A DNA stretch of 64,000 nt, from contig NC_060207.1 of assembly GCF_021130785.1 (NCBI RefSeq), positions 195,870,001 through 195,934,000 of the forward strand. The letters are read 5' to 3'. Shown here in pieces: positions 59,561-64,000 of this stretch. Origin of the DNA: Homalodisca vitripennis. Taxonomy: Eukaryota > Arthropoda > Insecta > Hemiptera > Cicadellidae. The translations under genes were made by a program, and so were the position numbers. Under the pieces are notes generated by a model, which worked only from the letters and a program-made list of their open reading frames with translations, had not been told where the DNA came from and did no database searches. Numbering within the stretch: position 1 is the first letter of the stretch; each line of letters begins with the position of its first letter.

Positions 59561-61971
59561 TCTTTAGGGAAATCCCTCCTGGAAAAATCGCTCACAGCAC
59601 TGACAGTTGTAGAAAAAACCAATTTGGGAGGGTATAGCAAGATTTAGAATTATAAAAAGATATTATTTTCACTACATATTGTTTCTATTTTTTTACATGT
59701 TTAAATTTACATGCTTCATTCCAAGTAAATATAATTTAAATCAGCTAGTAATATAAATATTAATTATTTCGCAGTAAGTTATACCTTTCAGCCTCTTTAT
59801 ATCGTTAGCGATTCTGTGGAATACTACTCTCATAATACTATTCATTAAACGATTATCAATAATAGTTATATAATTCATAGCAATTTCTCTATCGTATTCA
59901 AGAATAACTAGGTTGTATTCCTACATCCTATCTGGTTTTAAACATGAGGGACCTTGCAAAGCTAAACACATTTCTTCCCTCAGGTACAGTATCAGGCACT
60001 TGTACAATCCTTAATGTATTTTTGTGAATTGGGCCATGACTGAAAGTAGCAGTAAGTAGATTTTATTGAGTAAAATAAAAGTATAATATCGACCGTTTCA
60101 CAGTCTGTGTATGCCTTGTAGTCCCTAATTGTATTCTGGATAGATCCTAAGGATACAAGGATATTCAATAATTCAATAAAAATAAATTTTTATTAACAAT
60201 CTAATTCACATAGAGAAAAAATATAACATGTGAATCATAAAAGTTTTGCTTGAAATATATCGCCTTCAATTTTTAAAGGCATATTTATTCTAGAAGTGTT
60301 TAACAGATATCTAAAGATTATATATTGCTTAAACATTTTCTACGATAGATTGATTTTCACTTCGTAGAATACATCAAGATTACAAAATTGTGTTTGTTAT
60401 GTGGAATACATTAATGAAAAAGAGCGTAACAGATATATTGTTTATACCAGCTACGTCTGCCAAAAGCCAGGTAAATAAAATGTTGGCAAGCTGGTTTGCA
60501 TGTTTGAATGCCGGGGTTCTAGTCCAAGTAAATAAATTACAATACTTTTCAAAATTTCATATAACTCATTACATTTATTGATATCTCCGTTAATACGGAC
60601 AACTGGGACAGAAATATATATTTCTAGAAAATTTTTAAAGTGTTTAATGATGATTTATAAACAATTCTCAAATCGTTGGATATTTCTTAGAACTTTCTCT
60701 TATCTCAGTAAATACAGGCTATTATAATCCACTTGCACTGTTTTACCCGTTTTAGTTGAGAAATTGATTTTAATCTTTCAGAATTAATTTCAGTTCAGAT
60801 GTTAAACCGACGCTGCCAATAAAATATATCCACCTGTAGAGTGCAGTTACAACGGTGGAGTTTTATTCTTATTCGTTAAAACCTAAACGATAAATTACCA
60901 ACATGATAACAGTTATCACAGTTATACAGTAATATGGCTTATTCATCACAAGCAGCCAGATTTTTTGCAATTTGACACATTCCTCTTTGTGAATGTTGTA
61001 AAGTTCAGCCAATCATGAATGTATCCTCCTCCCCGTCAGCAACATCACATGTACAGGTGGACGTATTACTGGCAGTTTCGTGCTCAACTTGGCGAGGACA
61101 AAATTTTTTAATAATTGAATTTCGTAAATAATGTTTCTACGTGGTGTGAACCCGTATGCTTAGGAGGAAGCTATGACAATGTACGCCTTATAACAATGGA
61201 ATATTTGTCATAACGAGTTATTAAATTGTGTAGTAAACAGTATATTTTATAAATATTGACTACAAGTTTAAGTATAGTGCACAAAACAAATTTAAAACTT
61301 TAGTTTTATCAAATATGTGTTTCATGAATAAATTCTCGTTGTATAGTTTCTTTTATTTACCTGATAATTTCATTAATGTATATGTATATACACATACAAA
61401 TGAATTTTTATCTGAATGTCCTCTATAGAATCGTAAACTGTTTGACCGATCATTATGAAAATGTTTATGTAAATGTATTTTTTTTTCGTCGGCGAAGCTT
61501 TAAAGGCTATGCAGCCACTAGATGGCACTACAAAATATAAACATTTTCAAAGCGCCTTCACGTGACAAACTGAAATTACGAGACAGTTAAGCATATTAAA
61601 TAGCCAATCGCTGTTGAAAGCGCTAAGTTATGATGTATATTTTTCTGATAAATTATTTAAGTAATATTTTTATGATTGAGCACTACATACAACACAAAAC
61701 CGGAATTTTCTCAGTTCCATGCGTTTGAACCCCAGGTGCAATAGAAGCACTTCAGACACTGTAAATGTATGCATTTGTGCAGTTTAGATGTTTAATTGGA
61801 TTATGTTGCAGAGTTGACATAGCACAACTAGGTTATACAATTATTCCAACACTAATCCTTTAGAATATCAACACTTTGTTTAATGCATTTTCAGTCGCTT
61901 GGTTACGTATGCGACTAAAATTTTCCTGTGTTTATAGACAATCGAAAAAGTTCTCATTATGATGAGTTCTC

Positions 61972-61973
<2 letters not shown>
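59561..61973. other. AT-rich DNA with a possible dispersed-repeat patch
   Basis: 61,410-61,560 (GTAAACTGTTTGACCGATCA, TCGTCGGCGAAGCTTTAAAG, GCCACTAGATGGCACTAC) has the look of a dispersed repeat end, since a GCTAGATGGCA phrase also occurs near 12,967, but I cannot define it. No gene supported. Confidence 0.3.

Positions 61974-62010
<37 letters not shown>
61974..62010. repeat. (TA)n microsatellite
   Basis: About 18 TA units. Confidence 0.95.
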
Positions 62011-62012
<2 letters not shown>

Positions 62013-62178
62013 AGTTGTTTCAGTATGTATAGTATAAAAGAAAAAATATAACATAAATTTTATATTATTGGATTGTTATGAAACATCTTAATGTTATATA
62101 CACATAATTTTAAACCAATGTAGATTAGTTTCAAGCTACGAATGTACAACACTACAATTATTATTAAATAAGAAGCAG

Positions 62179-62460
62179 ATGACAACTGACAAGATAATAA
62201 TGGGCTTCATTTTGGCACAACGGATCAGATATACACAGGAAACAGACATAAACATTATATTAAGTTTGAAGTTTCTAAATGCTTCAGACTGTCAAAGAGT
62301 AAAGGAATGTTCTGCTCTCTCAAAGTTGTCGGATCCTTTATTAAAAGAGAAACAGTTTATATTAAACAGCTACTTACAAGGAATCTCGGAAACATATTTC
62401 TTTAAGACGTACTTTGGAGAAATCCGTTGCATTAAGAAGTACGCTAATAGAAGTAAATAA
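62179..62460 (+). other. Unrecognised 93-codon ORF, doubtful
   Basis: The longest ORF of the right-hand region that is not in a transposon or a repeat. The product would be Lys/Ile/Leu-rich, without a signal peptide, membrane segment, zinc ligand pattern or other motif I know. Codon composition is what AT-rich random DNA would give, and no splice context or homologue in copy A supports it. Probably chance. Confidence 0.12.
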
Positions 62461-62974
62461 TAGTTTAAGACATTTATTTTTCTAAGGATTTATTAAAGAT
62501 ACGTAGAGAAAGATTTTAAGGCAGATTTTGCATATTTTTTTGTACAATGCAAAGTTGAAGTATTCCACGAGGCTTTGCTGAATTTCCGTGCAAAATTTCA
62601 TGTCAATACTTTAGCACTATGCTTCTTTGTTTATATGCCACATTAAAAATATTGTATGGTTATACTCACTTTGTTTACACATTTATGTATCCACCGACTT
62701 TTCGTTGTTATCATGTTTATGAATAACGCCGATGTAAAAAAGTTTTCTAGTGATGGTTCAGATCCCATGGAGTAATATGAACTATAATCCTTAACGATAC
62801 GGAGTAACATGATACATATCTAGCTACAATATACGTTGTTTACTCTTTAAATGCGACTCAATACATATACCGACTGTAGGACAGTCGGGGTGGTTGTAAG
62901 GTGTGTCCTCTACAGTAAATGTCTTAAACTATTAGTTACCCTCAAAAAAAGTCGTTAAAACCAGCAGCTTACGG
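62461..62974. other. AT-rich DNA, no gene seen
   Basis: Nothing supportable. Confidence 0.3.
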
Positions 62975-63650
62975 GTACTACTGTATCATGACGGTCCCAT
63001 TTAAATATGTAGGTGATAAATAAATTAACTAGTTATTCTATTGCTATCAAAATAAATATAATAATATATGCACCCATTTTTAATGATGCGTGTATAGATA
63101 AGTAAATTGTTTTCACTACTTAAACATTGACACACAACATTATTTTAGTTTTGAATAAATAGAGTTAGTATTACAATCGAGTTTTGATTTTATTACTGAA
63201 CAAGCCAAAACGTAAAAAACATGTAATCAAGCTTGTTGGACTAATTTTAGTTGTATAATGTTAAACATTGAAAAGTTGAGGCATGCTGGTTATTAACAGT
63301 TATTATCAATGGTTACAAAACTAAATTTGTCATTAAAAACCAAACGAAAACGGAATTCTGGACAGCTTAATTACTAGCCCTTTCACTGACACTCCACTTC
63401 AGGAAAGTTTGTACAGCACACACATCAGACCCTAACATGAATGATGCTGAGTTAGTCAGTTCAGGGCTCTAATTGGCAGCAGAAATGTCCAACGTTTGAG
63501 CGTTGTTGAACAAACATCAACTGCGAAACCAGTGTGACTGATATTAAATTCATCTTCGTGAAATACACACAAACTTTAAACATATTCTGAGTTCCAAAAT
63601 CATTTATATCATGGTGAAAATTTTACATTATTCATACTAGATGTACGGTC
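62975..63650. repeat. A/B block 10, copy B (conserved core at 63,406-63,515)
   Basis: Counterpart of 26,095-26,780. The core keeps CAGACCCTAACATGAATGAT, GAGTTAGTCAGTTCAGGGCT and CTAATTGGCAGC. Its hairpin reads CAACG-TTTGAG-CGTTG at 63,490-63,505, with both arms changed relative to A so that pairing is kept. Confidence 0.75.
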
Positions 63651-64000
63651 TTGTTTTATTTATCATAAATAAAGTTCCCTTTACAAATTTATGTACTTTA
63701 AAAAGATATGATTTTCCATTAATTTAAATTGCTATTAAAGAAATAAAGTTGTCATGGAAATACAATTCTAATAGAAATCGGTGGTTTTACGAGCCAGTTA
63801 ATGCCAAAATATAAGTTTTGGTGATTAAATAGAAAGTATAAATCTAATTGACATCAAGAAATTTATTTAAATAAATCTTATGATGTATAGATGTATAAAT
63901 AAAAAAAAAAATATGAAATTTAATTTTGTGCCACGCAAAATCGTTAAAAGTTAAATGAGTATTTTATATCATTTTAAGGAGCCAAAAGATATGCATGGTA
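63651..64000. other. Right edge of the window, AT-rich
   Basis: Weak continuation of similarity to 26,780-26,950; no gene. Confidence 0.3.

Larger units (their letters stand above)
27762..64000. repeat. Segmental duplication, copy B (runs off the window)
   Basis: Second copy of the A segment in the same overall orientation, starting with the sequence like 3,915 and still matching A's right end at 63,650. It is longer than A because of an 11.3-kb gypsy-like insertion at 32,296-43,581 and about 10 kb of extra DNA between 51.5 and 62.9 kb that has no visible counterpart in A (inserted in B or deleted from A). A 2.7-kb piece (about 47.9-50.56 kb) is inverted relative to A. Confidence 0.8.

Overview
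The window looks like AT-rich intergenic or intronic DNA from an arthropod, most likely an insect (hemipteran-like, but this is inference). The evidence is a Jockey-clade LINE, a DD41D Tc1/mariner element, a gypsy-like LTR element with a baculovirus-F-like envelope gene, many (TA)n tracts and no prokaryotic gene organisation. I found no host protein-coding gene that I can support; almost every recognisable coding stretch belongs to a transposable element, and nearly all are frameshifted.

Layout. 1-2.8 kb: 5' part of a Jockey-type non-LTR retrotransposon on the minus strand (ORF1 with zinc knuckles, ORF2 endonuclease), cut by the window edge. From about 3.9 kb to the right edge the DNA is an old, roughly tandem duplication. 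Copy A (about 3.9-27.7 kb) and copy B (about 27.76 to at least 64 kb) share at least ten blocks in the same order, with no ORF conserved between them. Each copy was later modified on its own. Copy A received a DD41D transposon with about 497-bp inverted repeats (5.5-8.1 kb), an element with inverted termini and no gene (11.4-13.5 kb), a probable LINE 3' fragment (14.4 kb) and a minisatellite-rich element (16.1-18.5 kb). Copy B received an 11.3-kb gypsy-like element (32.3-43.6 kb, 4-bp target duplication ATAC), an internal inversion between two inverted repeats (47.7-50.7 kb) and a three-unit, 252-bp-period array of tRNA-like genes (50.8-51.4 kb). The right-hand 12 kb is mostly unique AT-rich DNA with small local duplications.

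The most interesting signals are the blocks that stayed similar while the rest of A and B diverged. One (26.56-26.67 / 63.41-63.52 kb) is about 93% identical and contains a small hairpin with two paired, stem-preserving changes. Others are the tRNA-like array, the inversion, and the two gypsy LTRs, which differ only by six short indels and no substitutions. That last pattern points to a very young insertion, to long-read assembly errors behind many of its frame breaks, or to both. All identities were judged by eye without alignment software.
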